From positions 868,001 to 932,000 of the forward strand of contig OZ220488.1 of the NCBI GenBank assembly GCA_965116155.1: a stretch of 64,000 nt of DNA, in the 5' to 3' direction. The notes beneath the pieces were generated by a model, which saw only the letters and a program-made list of their open reading frames with translations, was not told the origin of the DNA and searched no databases. Shown here piece after piece: positions 50,187 through 59,199 of the stretch. The position numbers and the translations under genes are program-made. This stretch comes from G965116155 sp965116155. GTDB taxonomy: Bacteria > Bdellovibrionota > Bdellovibrionia > Bdellovibrionales > UBA1609. Every line of letters starts with the position of its first letter. Position 1 is the first letter of the stretch.

Positions 50187-50714
50187 ATGCACACAGTTAT
50201 AAAACGCGCGCTTTGTGGATTTTTGGTTTTGGCCTTGGGGAGCGCATGGGCGAAAGGAGAAAGCCCTGAACACTCGCCCCACTACACCGCCATTGAAGAA
50301 ATTATGCAGCAGTGTGACGAAGATGCAAAATACGCCCGATCTTTGCCCCTTTTAGGGCTCGGGGTGACTATTGCAGGTTTAGTGGCTCTGGTTACAGGCA
50401 AAAAAACGCCTTCGCTCATCGCAGGCACTATTCTTTCATCTGCTGGCTTTGCTTTCTCTATCATATCGGCTGCTGTTTATAGCTGTGGCAAAAAGTTTCA
50501 AGCACACATAATGGACGACACTATTGTTTTTTGGAATGAAGAAGAGAACCAAGCCATAAAATGCTTAGTAGAGTACGGACCGGGTTTTTACTTTAACGAA
50601 AAACCTATAGCCATGCGCTCCACTGAGAACTTTGAACAGCTCAACCTCGCCATAGACATCCAGTACAGCACCTGCCAAACCATCGAAAATTTCAGAAAAT
50701 TCGAATTACCGTAA
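50187..50714 (+). CDS. Secreted membrane protein, paralogue of 49404
   Basis: 175 residues from ATG 50187, with AAAGGAG seven bases upstream. Signal peptide MHTVIKRALCGFLVLALGSAWA|KGE, then HYTAIEEIMQQCDE, two hydrophobic helices (LGVTIAGLVALVTG, IAGTILSSAGFAFSIISAAVY) and DDTIVFWNEEENQAIKCLVEYGPGFYF. Shared spacing of Cys and the DTIVFW strand show common descent with 49404. Convergent with rplQ with 18 bases between. Confidence 0.82.
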   Translation: MHTVIKRALCGFLVLALGSAWAKGESPEHSPHYTAIEEIMQQCDEDAKYARSLPLLGLGVTIAGLVALVTGKKTPSLIAGTILSSAGFAFSIISAAVYSCGKKFQAHIMDDTIVFWNEEENQAIKCLVEYGPGFYFNEKPIAMRSTENFEQLNLAIDIQYSTCQTIENFRKFELP

Positions 50715-50732
50715 GAGCCTACTAAAGCAAGA

Positions 50733-51365
50733 CTAGCGTCTGTTTGTGCGTCTAGATTGCCGCTGCATGCGGCGGCGAGAAGATCGCAAGGCCTTGCTAG
50801 CGCGGCTAAGCACCTTGGTCGCCGTAGCACCTGTACCCGCCGCTGCCACCTGACCAGCAGCATCCATCGCCACACCGTCCCCCGCAGCCCCGGTGTCGCC
50901 CTTAGCTCCATCAGCATCAGCCCCTGCTTGAGCCGCTTTTGAAACTTTAAGCTTTTTCTCAGGCGCCTGATAGTTAACCCACTCCACCAAAGCCATAGGC
51001 GCCTTGTCACCAGGGCGCGGACCCAACTTTAACGTACGAGTATAACCCCCAGGACGCTCGCTAAAATCCTTAGCCAACTTGTCCATAAGCGCACTCACAG
51101 CCAACTCGCCATAACCCTTTGACAAAAGCAAACGCCGCGCATGGATGGTGTCCTTGTTGTCACCCTTGTTGGCATTGGCATTTTTTTTAACACCCCGCTT
51201 AGCCTGAGTTACCGCCCGGTCTGCCACCCGCCTTAGCTCCAGCGCCTTCGCCAAAGTGGTGCACACCCGGCCCTTTTGCACCAAAGCACTCAGCATACCC
51301 GCAAACATCGCACGCCTGTGCGAAGGCTTGCGGCCAAAATTGTGCACGTCCATTTTGTGTCTCAT
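50733..51365 (-). CDS. rplQ: 50S ribosomal protein L17 with long tail
   Basis: Core of about 120 residues is standard (MRHKMDVHNFGRKPSHRRAM, KALELRRVADRAVTQAK, RPGGYTRTLKLGPRPGD). After about residue 125 a roughly 85-residue tail follows, first Ala/Gly/Asp-rich and then strongly basic (SRRRMQRQSRRTNRR). Last gene of the alpha operon here. Confidence 0.96.
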   Translation of the reverse strand: MRHKMDVHNFGRKPSHRRAMFAGMLSALVQKGRVCTTLAKALELRRVADRAVTQAKRGVKKNANANKGDNKDTIHARRLLLSKGYGELAVSALMDKLAKDFSERPGGYTRTLKLGPRPGDKAPMALVEWVNYQAPEKKLKVSKAAQAGADADGAKGDTGAAGDGVAMDAAGQVAAAGTGATATKVLSRASKALRSSRRRMQRQSRRTNRR

Positions 51366-51384
51366 ACTCTATGCCCGCTTTATT

Positions 51385-52635
51385 CTATTCCACACTACCT
51401 GCGCCCATTGTATCCTTAGGAGCCTCTGCACCACCGCCGCCTTCAGGAGTCAAAACCTCCTCATGCACCACATCCTCCCTAGTAGCCCCTGCAGTCTCTA
51501 CAGTCTCTCCTTGCTGTACTCCATCACTGCCATCACTACCTTCATCACCGCTCGCTGCTGCAGCAGCGGCATCTGCATCCGAAACACTCTGCCGCTGTTG
51601 CTCCCTAAGGCTATCTAGCTTGCGTGCCTGCTCGTCTGGATCCCAATCTGCAGGAGGCCAACCCTCGATATCCATACCCAAGCCCAAACCCATACCCACT
51701 AGTATGGCTTTGATCTCGTTCAAAGATTTACGGCCAAAGTTTTTGGTTTTAAGCATGTCAGACTCGCTGCGGCACACCAGCTCGCCAATAAATCTAATAT
51801 TGGCGTTTTTAAGGCAATTAGCACTACGCACGCTTAGCTCCATATCCTCCACTGGCCTAAATAGGTTCTCGTTTAACACTGGGGCTGCTTTGGTTTGTTT
51901 TTCCTCAGCAGGCGCAATATCGGATTCATCAAAATTAACAAACACCTGCAGCTGCTCTTTTAAGATTTTACTACTTAAAGCCACCGCCTCCTCGGGGCGC
52001 AATGAGCCATCCGTCCAAACCTCTAAAGTCAAAGCGTCGTAATCCGTCCTCTGCCCCACTCGAGCGTCGAAAATGTTATAATTCACCCTACTCACAGGCG
52101 AATACAGAGAATCTAAAGCAATAAAACCCACAGGCAAAGACCCTCTTTGCTCCTCAGCCTCCACATAGCCCCTGCCATACGAAACAATCACCTCAGCCTC
52201 AAAGTTAGCATCCGCACCCAGGGTCGCAATATGCTGCTCAGGGTTCAGGATTTCAATGTTTTCATTAAGCTCAATATCAGCACCCTTTACCGCACCGGGG
52301 CCGGATTTTTTAATTTTTAACGTCTGCGGCTTAGCCACATACTGACGGAATTTTAGGTTTTTTAAATTCAGCACGATGTCCGTAACATCTTCCACCACAC
52401 CCGACATAGTAGAAAACTCATGCAACACTCCCTCGATCTTCACAGCACTCACCGCGCTGCCCATCATCGAGCTCAAAAGAACCCTCCGCAGCGAGTTGCC
52501 CAAGGTCGTGCCAAAGCCCCGCTCTAAAGGCTTAGCAGTAAACTTGCCATAAGTGCCCGTTAAAGTGGCACGGTCTATGCCAAAATCCTTAGGAACGATA
52601 AGATCTTGCCAAAATTTGTAATAATGCTTCTGCAT
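51385..52635 (-). CDS. rpoA: RNA polymerase alpha subunit with C-terminal extension
   Basis: N-terminal dimerisation domain (FTAKPLERGFGTTLGNSLRR, SSMMGSAVSAVKIEGVLHEF) and C-terminal domain (VEDMELSVRSANCLKNANI, RKSLNEIKAILVGMGL) are complete. 416 residues versus about 330 usual; the extra part is an acidic Ser/Gly/Glu-rich tail after the C-terminal domain. rpsD, often between rpsK and rpoA, is missing from the 92-base gap upstream. Confidence 0.97.
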   Translation of the reverse strand: MQKHYYKFWQDLIVPKDFGIDRATLTGTYGKFTAKPLERGFGTTLGNSLRRVLLSSMMGSAVSAVKIEGVLHEFSTMSGVVEDVTDIVLNLKNLKFRQYVAKPQTLKIKKSGPGAVKGADIELNENIEILNPEQHIATLGADANFEAEVIVSYGRGYVEAEEQRGSLPVGFIALDSLYSPVSRVNYNIFDARVGQRTDYDALTLEVWTDGSLRPEEAVALSSKILKEQLQVFVNFDESDIAPAEEKQTKAAPVLNENLFRPVEDMELSVRSANCLKNANIRFIGELVCRSESDMLKTKNFGRKSLNEIKAILVGMGLGLGMDIEGWPPADWDPDEQARKLDSLREQQRQSVSDADAAAAAASGDEGSDGSDGVQQGETVETAGATREDVVHEEVLTPEGGGGAEAPKDTMGAGSVE

Positions 52636-52727
52636 AATAACTCCCCGAAAATCCTCTAGCTTATAACCAATCTATTAAAGCCCAAGCCTCCTCAACCATG
52701 GAGGCCTCTAATATTGTATAGCGCCTC

Positions 52728-53120
52728 TTACACCCTACGCCTTTTAGGAGGCCTGCACCCATTATGCGGTATAGGGGTGACGTCCTTTAATAACGTCACC
52801 TTCAACCCCGCATGAGACACCGCTCTTAAGGCTGACTCCCTACCCGCGCCAGGGCCCTTTACAAAAATCTCCACCTGCCTAAGCCCATGCTCCATAGCCT
52901 TTTTACAAGCATCCTCCGCCGCCATCTGCGCCGCAAAAGGCGTCCCCTTACGGCTGCCTTTAAAACCTAACAAACCTGCAGAAGACCACGCCAAAGCCTG
53001 GCCCGACATATCGGTCATAGTGACAATCGTGTTGCCAAAACCGGCCTGCACATAACAACGCCCATGAGGCACGTTTTTTTTAACCCTGCCGGCCTTAGCC
53101 GATTTTTTAGACACCGCCAA
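52728..53120 (-). CDS. rpsK: 30S ribosomal protein S11
   Basis: Standard S11: FGNTIVTMTDMSGQALAWSS, GFKGSRKGTPFAAQMAAEDA and the PHNGCRPPKRRRV end. 130 residues. It follows rpsM by three bases. Confidence 0.98.
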   Translation of the reverse strand: MAVSKKSAKAGRVKKNVPHGRCYVQAGFGNTIVTMTDMSGQALAWSSAGLLGFKGSRKGTPFAAQMAAEDACKKAMEHGLRQVEIFVKGPGAGRESALRAVSHAGLKVTLLKDVTPIPHNGCRPPKRRRV

Positions 53121-53123
53121 CTT

Positions 53124-53495
53124 TTAAACCGCCTTTTTCTTATTAGCTACCGTTTTTTTGCGCCCCTTACGCGTACGCGCATTTTGCCTTGTGCTCTGCC
53201 CCCGAACCGGCAAACCCCTTTTATGCCGCAAGCCCCTATAAGTGCCCAAATCCATATGGCGCTTGATGTCCAAGCTCACCTCGCGCCTAAGATCACCCTC
53301 TACTTTGAGGTTTTCTAAGATCTTTCTCAACCTCACCACCTGAGCATCGTTTAACTTATGCGTACGCAGGCCTGGTTCAATATCAGCCTCTTTGCATACC
53401 TGCTTAGCCTTAACCCTGCCCACGCCATAAATGTACGTCAGCGACACCTCAAGCCGTTTGTCTTTGGGGATATCCACCCCGGCCAGCCTTGCCAT
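53124..53495 (-). CDS. rpsM: 30S ribosomal protein S13
   Basis: MARLAGVDIPKDKRLEVSLT, then YIYGVGRVKAKQVCKEADI and the RGLPVRGQSTRQNARTRKG tail. 123 residues, normal length. Confidence 0.98.
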   Translation of the reverse strand: MARLAGVDIPKDKRLEVSLTYIYGVGRVKAKQVCKEADIEPGLRTHKLNDAQVVRLRKILENLKVEGDLRREVSLDIKRHMDLGTYRGLRHKRGLPVRGQSTRQNARTRKGRKKTVANKKKAV

Positions 53496-53510
53496 AAAAC
53501 CTCTCTCCCC

Positions 53511-53624
53511 TCAACCCTGACGCTGCTTATGCTTAGGGTCTTCGCAAATTACCCTAATAACATTGCGCCTTTTGATAATTTTACACTTTGCACACATGCG
53601 CTTAACTGAAGCCCGCACTTTCAT
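53511..53624 (-). CDS. rpmJ: 50S ribosomal protein L36
   Basis: A 37-residue gene read directly on the minus strand: MKVRASVKRMCAKCKIIKRR then NVIRVICEDPKHKQRQG. The zinc-binding residues Cys11, Cys14, Cys27 and His32 are in place. It lies 77 bases after adk and 15 before rpsM; infA and map, often in this interval, are absent. Confidence 0.96.
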   Translation of the reverse strand: MKVRASVKRMCAKCKIIKRRNVIRVICEDPKHKQRQG

Positions 53625-53701
53625 ACAACACCAAGCCTCCTATTAAAAGAAAGAACTTCCCGAAACAAGCCAAGCTAACACCTCTTTTAAAACTGCGCAA
53701 G

Positions 53702-54403
53702 TTAAGCAGCTTCCAAAAGCCTTTTTACTTGTCTCCATACACTCAACACATCTCCAGAAGCCTCTACCACGGCCAAAAGCCCCTTGCGCTCGTAGTACTC
53801 TTTTAACACCAAGGTCCTCTCCTCATAAACCTTCACGCGGGTTCTAATAGCACTGGGCTGATCATCCGGCCGCCCTCTTAACCTTCCCTTGCAAGTGTCG
53901 CACAAACCCGCCGTAATGGGCGGGTGGGTTTTTATATGAAACACCCTCTCGCAACTCTCACACACCCGCCTGCCAGAAAGCCGCGCCTCCAACTCCTCGT
54001 AAGGCACCTGCAAGCAGAGCACCTTTTGCAAACGCAAGCCCTTAGCTGTCAACAAGCCCTCCAAAGCATCCGCTTGATCCACATTGCGCGGATAGCCATC
54101 CAACACAAAATCCTCGGCGCTCATTTTGCTCAAAGCCTCTCCCAACATAGCCGTTGTGACATCATCAGGCACCAGGCTGCCTGTATCTATATAGGACTGC
54201 GCCTGCTTGCCCAGGGCCGTGCCCTCCCTAATGTGCTCCCTAAACAACACCCCCGTGCTAATGTGCTCAAAGCCCAAATGCTGCACCATAAAAGCAGCCT
54301 GTGTGCCCTTGCCAGCACCGGGTGGACCAAAAAGCACCACCCCCTTACTTGCAACAGGCTGAGACTGAGCACCCTCAGCATTAGTCACAGCACCCGACCC
54401 CAC
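53702..54403 (-). CDS. adk: Adenylate kinase
   Basis: P-loop GPPGAGKGTQAAF, AMP site TGVLFREHI, DGYPRN and a lid with a four-Cys zinc motif (CESCERVF ... LCDTCKG). 233 residues, including a short N-terminal extension of about 20 before VVLFGPPGAG. The start is GTG 54403, supported by GGAGG eight bases upstream. Confidence 0.96.
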   Translation of the reverse strand: MGSGAVTNAEGAQSQPVASKGVVLFGPPGAGKGTQAAFMVQHLGFEHISTGVLFREHIREGTALGKQAQSYIDTGSLVPDDVTTAMLGEALSKMSAEDFVLDGYPRNVDQADALEGLLTAKGLRLQKVLCLQVPYEELEARLSGRRVCESCERVFHIKTHPPITAGLCDTCKGRLRGRPDDQPSAIRTRVKVYEERTLVLKEYYERKGLLAVVEASGDVLSVWRQVKRLLEAA

Positions 54404-54447
54404 ACTCTTTACCTCCGCTTACGCGCTTGCGCTGCACGCCAAGCCGC

Positions 54448-55773
54448 CTAAAACCGCACGCGTCTGCGGATTTTCACATTCTTAAGGGAGCTGCTGTATC
54501 TAGCCGACAACATATGCGACTGTATCTGCTGCGAAGTATCCAAAGCCACCCCCACCAAAATCAATAAACTCGTACCACCAAAATAAAACGGCAACGCCAA
54601 ATGGTCTCTTAGCAAGTTGGGCATAATACAAACCGCACTCAAATACACAGCACCACTCACCGTAAGGCGGTCCAGCACTTTTCGCAAATACTGCGCCGTC
54701 TGTGACCCCGCCCTTATACCCGGCACAAAGCCACCGCGCTTTTTCAGGTTATCTGCCACCTCTTCTGCATTGAAAACAATCTCTGTGTAGAAGAAACAAA
54801 AAAACACCACGAGCGATACAAAAATCACGTTATAAATCGAACCCGTAGGCATAAGCATATTTTGCAAGTTCATCATCCAAGGCGCATCTACAAACTGGGT
54901 CATAGTAGCCGGAAACATCAACAAGCTCGATGCAAAAATCGGTGGTATCACCCCCGCATAATTCACTTTAAGCGGCAGATGCGAACCCTGCTGCATAGCC
55001 GCTTGCTGCCCCATGCCCCGCATAGAATACTGTATGGGCACCCTGCGCTGCCCCACCTCCACAAACACAATCGCCCCTATCACCAGCACCATACCCAAAA
55101 TCACCAGCATGGCTACAAAGGCCCTCATGTCACCAGACCCCACCATGCCCCACAAACTCGCCAGCCCCCCCGGCATACCCGCCGCAATACCAGCAAAAAT
55201 AATCAAACTCGCTCCATTGCCCACTCCACGCTCGGTAATCTGCTCCCCTAACCACATCACCACCATAGCGCCTGCCGTCAGGGTTAGCACCGTAACCAAC
55301 CTAAAGCTTAAAAACATACCACCAAAATTACGCACCACCACCAGGTCGCGCCCGTCCGTAGTGCTCTCACCCATCAACCAACTCGACATCGCATAGCCCT
55401 GCACCACAGCCAGCAACACCGTAGCATAACGCGTGTATTGGCTGATTTTGCGCCTTCCATGCTCGCCCTCTTTTTTTAACGAGTCCAAGTAAGGCACCAC
55501 GGGCTGCAAGAGCTGAAAAATAATAGAAGCCGAAATATACGGCATAATGCCCAAGGCAAAAACCGAAAACCTCTCCAGCGCCCCTCCGGTAAAAGTGTTA
55601 AACAATCCAAAAATCCCACCACTTTGAGCCTGAAAAAACGCCAACACCGCACTGCCATCCACCCCCGGCGTGGGCACAGCCACTCCAGCACGGTACACCG
55701 CCATAATGCCCAAGGTAAAAAATATCTTGCGCTTCAAGTCTCCGGGCATTTGTAAATTAGCCGGAGTCTTCAT
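54448..55773 (-). CDS. secY: Protein translocase subunit SecY
   Basis: The channel of the Sec translocon. 441 residues, ten hydrophobic segments, start KTPANLQMPGDLKRKIFFTL, VPTPGVDGSAV, GIMPYISASIIFQLLQPV, GIGNGASLIIFAGI-type segment (ERGVGNGASLI) and the conserved C-terminal RGGFVPGIRAG. Its start overlaps the rplO stop. Confidence 0.98.
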   Translation of the reverse strand: MKTPANLQMPGDLKRKIFFTLGIMAVYRAGVAVPTPGVDGSAVLAFFQAQSGGIFGLFNTFTGGALERFSVFALGIMPYISASIIFQLLQPVVPYLDSLKKEGEHGRRKISQYTRYATVLLAVVQGYAMSSWLMGESTTDGRDLVVVRNFGGMFLSFRLVTVLTLTAGAMVVMWLGEQITERGVGNGASLIIFAGIAAGMPGGLASLWGMVGSGDMRAFVAMLVILGMVLVIGAIVFVEVGQRRVPIQYSMRGMGQQAAMQQGSHLPLKVNYAGVIPPIFASSLLMFPATMTQFVDAPWMMNLQNMLMPTGSIYNVIFVSLVVFFCFFYTEIVFNAEEVADNLKKRGGFVPGIRAGSQTAQYLRKVLDRLTVSGAVYLSAVCIMPNLLRDHLALPFYFGGTSLLILVGVALDTSQQIQSHMLSARYSSSLKNVKIRRRVRF

Positions 55774-56234
55774 AGGTACTGAACCTTGCCGCCCGCTTTT
55801 TGCACACAGTCCTGCGCTGCCTTGCTTGCCTTATGCACTTTAAACTCCAACGCAGCACCCAAGTCCGCAGACCCCAGCAGCTTAACCGGTTGTTTAAGCT
55901 TTTTAAGCAAACCCATGCGTTTAAGCTCTTCCGGACCCAACTTGCTAAGCTTTTGGGCTGCGTGTTTTTTTTGCCATCTTACAACCTGCTCCAAATTTAC
56001 AATCTGAAAGCCCGGGCCCGCCCAATTGCGCGTAAAACCAAACTTAGGCATACGCAAAATAATAGGCGACTGCCCACCCTCAAAACCCCGCCTAATACCA
56101 CCGCTTTTGCGCGCCTTTTGACCCTTATGCCCCTTGCCAGACGTGCCACCCTTGCCAGAAGAATCCCCCCGGCCGAGGCGCTTTTTTTTATGCACCGCGC
56201 CGCGGCGCGCGCGCAAATTTTCTAACAAACTCAT
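55770..56234 (-). CDS. rplO: 50S ribosomal protein L15
   Basis: RGDSSGKGGTSGKGHKGQKA and the FEGGQSPIILRMPKFGF strand identify it. 154 residues. Overlaps rpmD and secY by four bases each, so translation is coupled. Confidence 0.98.
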   Translation of the reverse strand: MSLLENLRARRGAVHKKKRLGRGDSSGKGGTSGKGHKGQKARKSGGIRRGFEGGQSPIILRMPKFGFTRNWAGPGFQIVNLEQVVRWQKKHAAQKLSKLGPEELKRMGLLKKLKQPVKLLGSADLGAALEFKVHKASKAAQDCVQKAGGKVQYL

Positions 56235-56488
56235 ACGCCCTCCCTTAACGCTTGTGCCTGTGGCTTTTGTGCTACCATTTCTACCTTAAGCAAATGCTGA
56301 TTTTGAAAAATCTGCCCCCTTTGCGCCGGGTGGTCTTTTACCAGCTTTTGGGCCCCGCGTTTTTTTAAACCCAAAGCCTCTATGCTGCGACGCTGGCGCC
56401 AACTGGTGCCAATTAAGCTACGCACTAAAGTGAGCTTGATTAGCCTTGCGCTCCCCTGAGCTTTGGTTTTTGGTTGTGCTTTTTTCAT
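56231..56488 (-). CDS. rpmD: 50S ribosomal protein L30
   Basis: LIKLTLVRSLIGTSWRQRRS and the conserved SIEALGLKKRG. 85 residues; a basic N-terminal and a Gln/Ala C-terminal extension make it longer than the usual 60. Between rpsE and rplO. Confidence 0.95.
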   Translation of the reverse strand: MKKAQPKTKAQGSARLIKLTLVRSLIGTSWRQRRSIEALGLKKRGAQKLVKDHPAQRGQIFQNQHLLKVEMVAQKPQAQALREGV

Positions 56489-56552
56489 CTCTCCAGCCTC
56501 TTAATGTCCAGCCTTTTATGCCGCTCAGCCTTTTTAGTCCGTTTAAGTTGGT

Positions 56553-57062
56553 TTACGAGCCTGTAGCTGTTGCTGGTGCAGGTGCTACTGCCGGCATGGG
56601 CTCTAAGCCACTGTTTACTAGTTGTTTTAAACCCTCTACCGTTGCACGCACTGCTGCACCCGGCGTGCGCGTGCCCACGCACTTGGTTAAAATGTCCTTC
56701 ACCCCCACGGCCTCTAGCACCGCACGCACGGCACCACCCGCAATAACTCCCGTGCCCTGGTTGGCCGGCAGCATAACCACATGGGCTGCGCTAAACCTCC
56801 CTATAACCCGGTGCGGAATCGTACGCTCCTCGTGCAGTACCACATCGCATAGGTTTTTCTGCGCCTGTCGGCTGGCTTTACTAATAGCCTCAGGCACCTC
56901 GGCCGCCTTGCCCAGGCCAAAACCCACAGAGCCCTTGCCATTACCCACCACTACCAGGGCAGAAAAAGAAAACCTCCTCCCCCCCTTTACAACCTTGGCC
57001 ACGCGGTTAATAGAAACCACGCGCTCTATAAAATCCGACTGCTGTTGTTGTCTTTTATCCAA
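56553..57062 (-). CDS. rpsE: 30S ribosomal protein S5
   Basis: IERVVSINRVAKVVKGGRRF, VVVGNGKGSVGFGLGKA and the HVVMLPANQGTGVIAGGAVR loop. 169 residues with a short Ala/Pro tail. Confidence 0.98.
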   Translation of the reverse strand: MDKRQQQQSDFIERVVSINRVAKVVKGGRRFSFSALVVVGNGKGSVGFGLGKAAEVPEAISKASRQAQKNLCDVVLHEERTIPHRVIGRFSAAHVVMLPANQGTGVIAGGAVRAVLEAVGVKDILTKCVGTRTPGAAVRATVEGLKQLVNSGLEPMPAVAPAPATATGS

Positions 57063-57123
57063 AATATTTCATTCCCTTCGTGCTATCCTCGCCACACTTT
57101 ATAAGCTTTTAAAACTTTAGCTT

Positions 57124-57567
57124 TTAAAACTTTAAACCTTTGGCCCTTGCTCCTTCTGCCACCGCCCGCACCCTACCGTGGTACGCATAACCCGCACGGT
57201 CAAATACCACCTTTTGCAGACTTAGCTTTTGCGCTTTAAGCGCTAGCTCCTGCCCCACCCTGTAGGCAAGGCTCACCTTTCTGCCCTCTTGCGGCGTGTC
57301 TGGCTTGGTGTCTGCTTTAGAATCTGCACTGCTCTTTGCACTGCTACCTGCTTGGGCGCCCACTTTGGGGAGCTTTAAGGTCGAAACCTGGGCCAGCACC
57401 TTGGCCTCGATGTCATCCACCAACTGAGCATAAATGTGCTTCAAGCTACGAAACACCACCAAGCGCGGACACGTATCTGAGCCTTGTATTTTTTTGCGTA
57501 TGCGCATTTTGTTACGCATGCGCACTTTCAGCCTTTTGCTAGAATTTTTAATTAGCTTTAGCTTCAT
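57124..57567 (-). CDS. rplR: 50S ribosomal protein L18 with internal insert
   Basis: RLVVFRSLKHIYAQLVDDIE at the start and FDRAGYAYHGRVRAVAEGAR at the end are typical. In between is a roughly 28-residue low-complexity insert rich in Ser, Lys, Asp and Pro (about residues 70-95). 147 residues versus about 118 usual. Confidence 0.96.
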   Translation of the reverse strand: MKLKLIKNSSKRLKVRMRNKMRIRKKIQGSDTCPRLVVFRSLKHIYAQLVDDIEAKVLAQVSTLKLPKVGAQAGSSAKSSADSKADTKPDTPQEGRKVSLAYRVGQELALKAQKLSLQKVVFDRAGYAYHGRVRAVAEGARAKGLKF

Positions 57568-57608
57568 AAAAAACCTCTTAACCTCTTAGCCTTTTAATCT
57601 CACGGGCC

Positions 57609-58181
57609 TTACTTTTTACCCGCAGACTTGCCCGCTTTGCGGCGTATCTGCTCGTCACTATAACGCACACCCTTGCCCAAATAAGGCTCCGGTGGGCGAA
57701 AGCTCCTAATTTTTGCCGCAACCTCGCCTACCAAGGCTTTATCTGCACCCTTAATAATAACGCGCGTGTTTTTCTCCTCCACCGCAACCTCAATGCCCTC
57801 TGGCACCTGGAACACAATAGGATGCGAATAGCCCAAGTTCAATTCTAATTTTTTACCCGACAAACGCGCCCTATAACCCACCCCGTTGAGCTCAAGGCTT
57901 TTCGTCCACCCTTGTGCCAAACCCAGTACTGCATTTTGCGCCAAAGCCCTATAAAGGCCATGAAAGGCCCTGGTCGAAGCCTGCTCGTCTTGAGGCTCCA
58001 AGCTCAAAAGGTCGTCCTTAATCACAGCCCGCACACAAGGCTTTAGCTGAATCTGCAAACTTTGCCGAGCATTTTTAGCCACAAGCCTCTGCCCCAAACC
58101 CTCACGCTCCGGCTCTAGCACCTCCAGCACCACAGGCTTTTTAAAAGCCACCGGCATTTTACCTATACGCGATAAACCCAT
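57609..58181 (-). CDS. rplF: 50S ribosomal protein L6
   Basis: MGLSRIGKMPVAFKKPVVLE, LELNGVGYRARLSGKKLELN and the PPEPYLGKGVRYSDE segment. 190 residues, slightly long through the N-terminal lobe. Confidence 0.98.
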   Translation of the reverse strand: MGLSRIGKMPVAFKKPVVLEVLEPEREGLGQRLVAKNARQSLQIQLKPCVRAVIKDDLLSLEPQDEQASTRAFHGLYRALAQNAVLGLAQGWTKSLELNGVGYRARLSGKKLELNLGYSHPIVFQVPEGIEVAVEEKNTRVIIKGADKALVGEVAAKIRSFRPPEPYLGKGVRYSDEQIRRKAGKSAGKK

Positions 58182-58193
58182 TCGCCCACACCT

Positions 58194-58589
58194 TTACCAA
58201 AGTTGAAACAAAAACTCCCCACCCAACTTAAGCCGCGCCGCCTGCACACCACTCATAACCCCTTGGTTTGTGCTCAAAACCGCTAAACCAAAGCCCGAGC
58301 GAACCTGGGGGATGTCTTTATAGCCTACGTACTTTCTTAAGCCCGGCCGACTCACACGCTGCAACTTAGTAATCACATGCCGCCCTTTTAAGTTGTAACG
58401 CAAATACACCCGCATAAAGGACTTGCGCCCTACGCTGGCCACCTTATACGCGCGCACATAGCCCCCCTCTTGCAAAATGTGCACTATGTTCTTTAAAAGG
58501 GCCGAACTCGAAACATCCACTTTTTCATGCCGGGCCATGCCCGCATTGCGTATGCGCGTTAAAAAATCACCCACTACGTCCATAAACAC
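58194..58589 (-). CDS. rpsH: 30S ribosomal protein S8
   Basis: VGDFLTRIRNAGMARHEKVD, ISRPGLRKYVGY-type (RVSRPGLRKYVGYKDIPQVR) and the GLAVLSTNQGVMSG motif. 131 residues. rpsN, normally between rplE and rpsH, is absent; the gap to rplE is only 38 bases. Confidence 0.98.
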   Translation of the reverse strand: MFMDVVGDFLTRIRNAGMARHEKVDVSSSALLKNIVHILQEGGYVRAYKVASVGRKSFMRVYLRYNLKGRHVITKLQRVSRPGLRKYVGYKDIPQVRSGFGLAVLSTNQGVMSGVQAARLKLGGEFLFQLW

Positions 58590-58627
58590 TCACCCAAAAC
58601 CTAAAGCCTCCTGTTTAGCATTCTTAA

Positions 58628-59197
58628 TTAAGCACCCTTTGCCGCCGCCTTTGGAGGACGTTTTTTAAACGGAAACCCCAAAGCCTCTAGCAAAGCAAAC
58701 CCCTGGTCGTCGCTCGTGGCAGAGGTATGAATGCTAATGTTAAAGCCACGAATTTTTTGCACCTTGTCGTAGTCTATTTCAGCAAAAATAATCTGCTCCT
58801 TAACCCCTAAGTTATAATTGCCGCAACCATCAAATCCACTAGGCGGCAACCCACGAAAATCCCGCACACGAGGCAACGACAAATGCACCAAACGCTCCAA
58901 AAACGCCCACATACGCTCCCGCCTTAAAGTCACCATAGCCCCCAAAGGCATGCCCGCACGCAGCTTAAAGTTGGCAATAGCCTTTTTAGCTTTGGTCACC
59001 ACTGCCTTTTGCCCCGCAATGGCACTTAGCTCCTGAGCCGCTACATTTAACACCTTAGGGTCCCGCACGGCCTCGCCAATGCATGTATTTAGCACCACCT
59101 TTGTAACACCAGGCACCTGAGCCCAAGTTTTAAGACCCAGCGACTTAAAAAGCCGCGGCTTAATTTGGTCGGTGTACTGCTTTTGCATCTCTACCAC
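58628..59197 (-). CDS. rplE: 50S ribosomal protein L5
   Basis: VPGVTKVVLNTCIGEAVRDP, then AIANFKLRAGMPLGAMVTLR and FRGLPPSGFDGCGNYNLGVK. 189 residues. It follows rplN by two bases, so rplX (L24), normally in between, is missing here. Confidence 0.98.
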   Translation of the reverse strand: MVEMQKQYTDQIKPRLFKSLGLKTWAQVPGVTKVVLNTCIGEAVRDPKVLNVAAQELSAIAGQKAVVTKAKKAIANFKLRAGMPLGAMVTLRRERMWAFLERLVHLSLPRVRDFRGLPPSGFDGCGNYNLGVKEQIIFAEIDYDKVQKIRGFNISIHTSATSDDQGFALLEALGFPFKKRPPKAAAKGA

Positions 59198-59199
59198 AA

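Noticed and set aside
54862..55396. Plus-strand ORFs opposite secY
   Set aside because: They are shadows of a highly conserved membrane protein gene on the other strand, with His/Pro/Thr-rich composition and no ribosome site.
58590..58627. Hidden rpsN or rplX fused to a neighbour
   Set aside because: The frames of rplN, rplE and rpsH have normal lengths and ends, so there is no fusion; the genes are simply not here.
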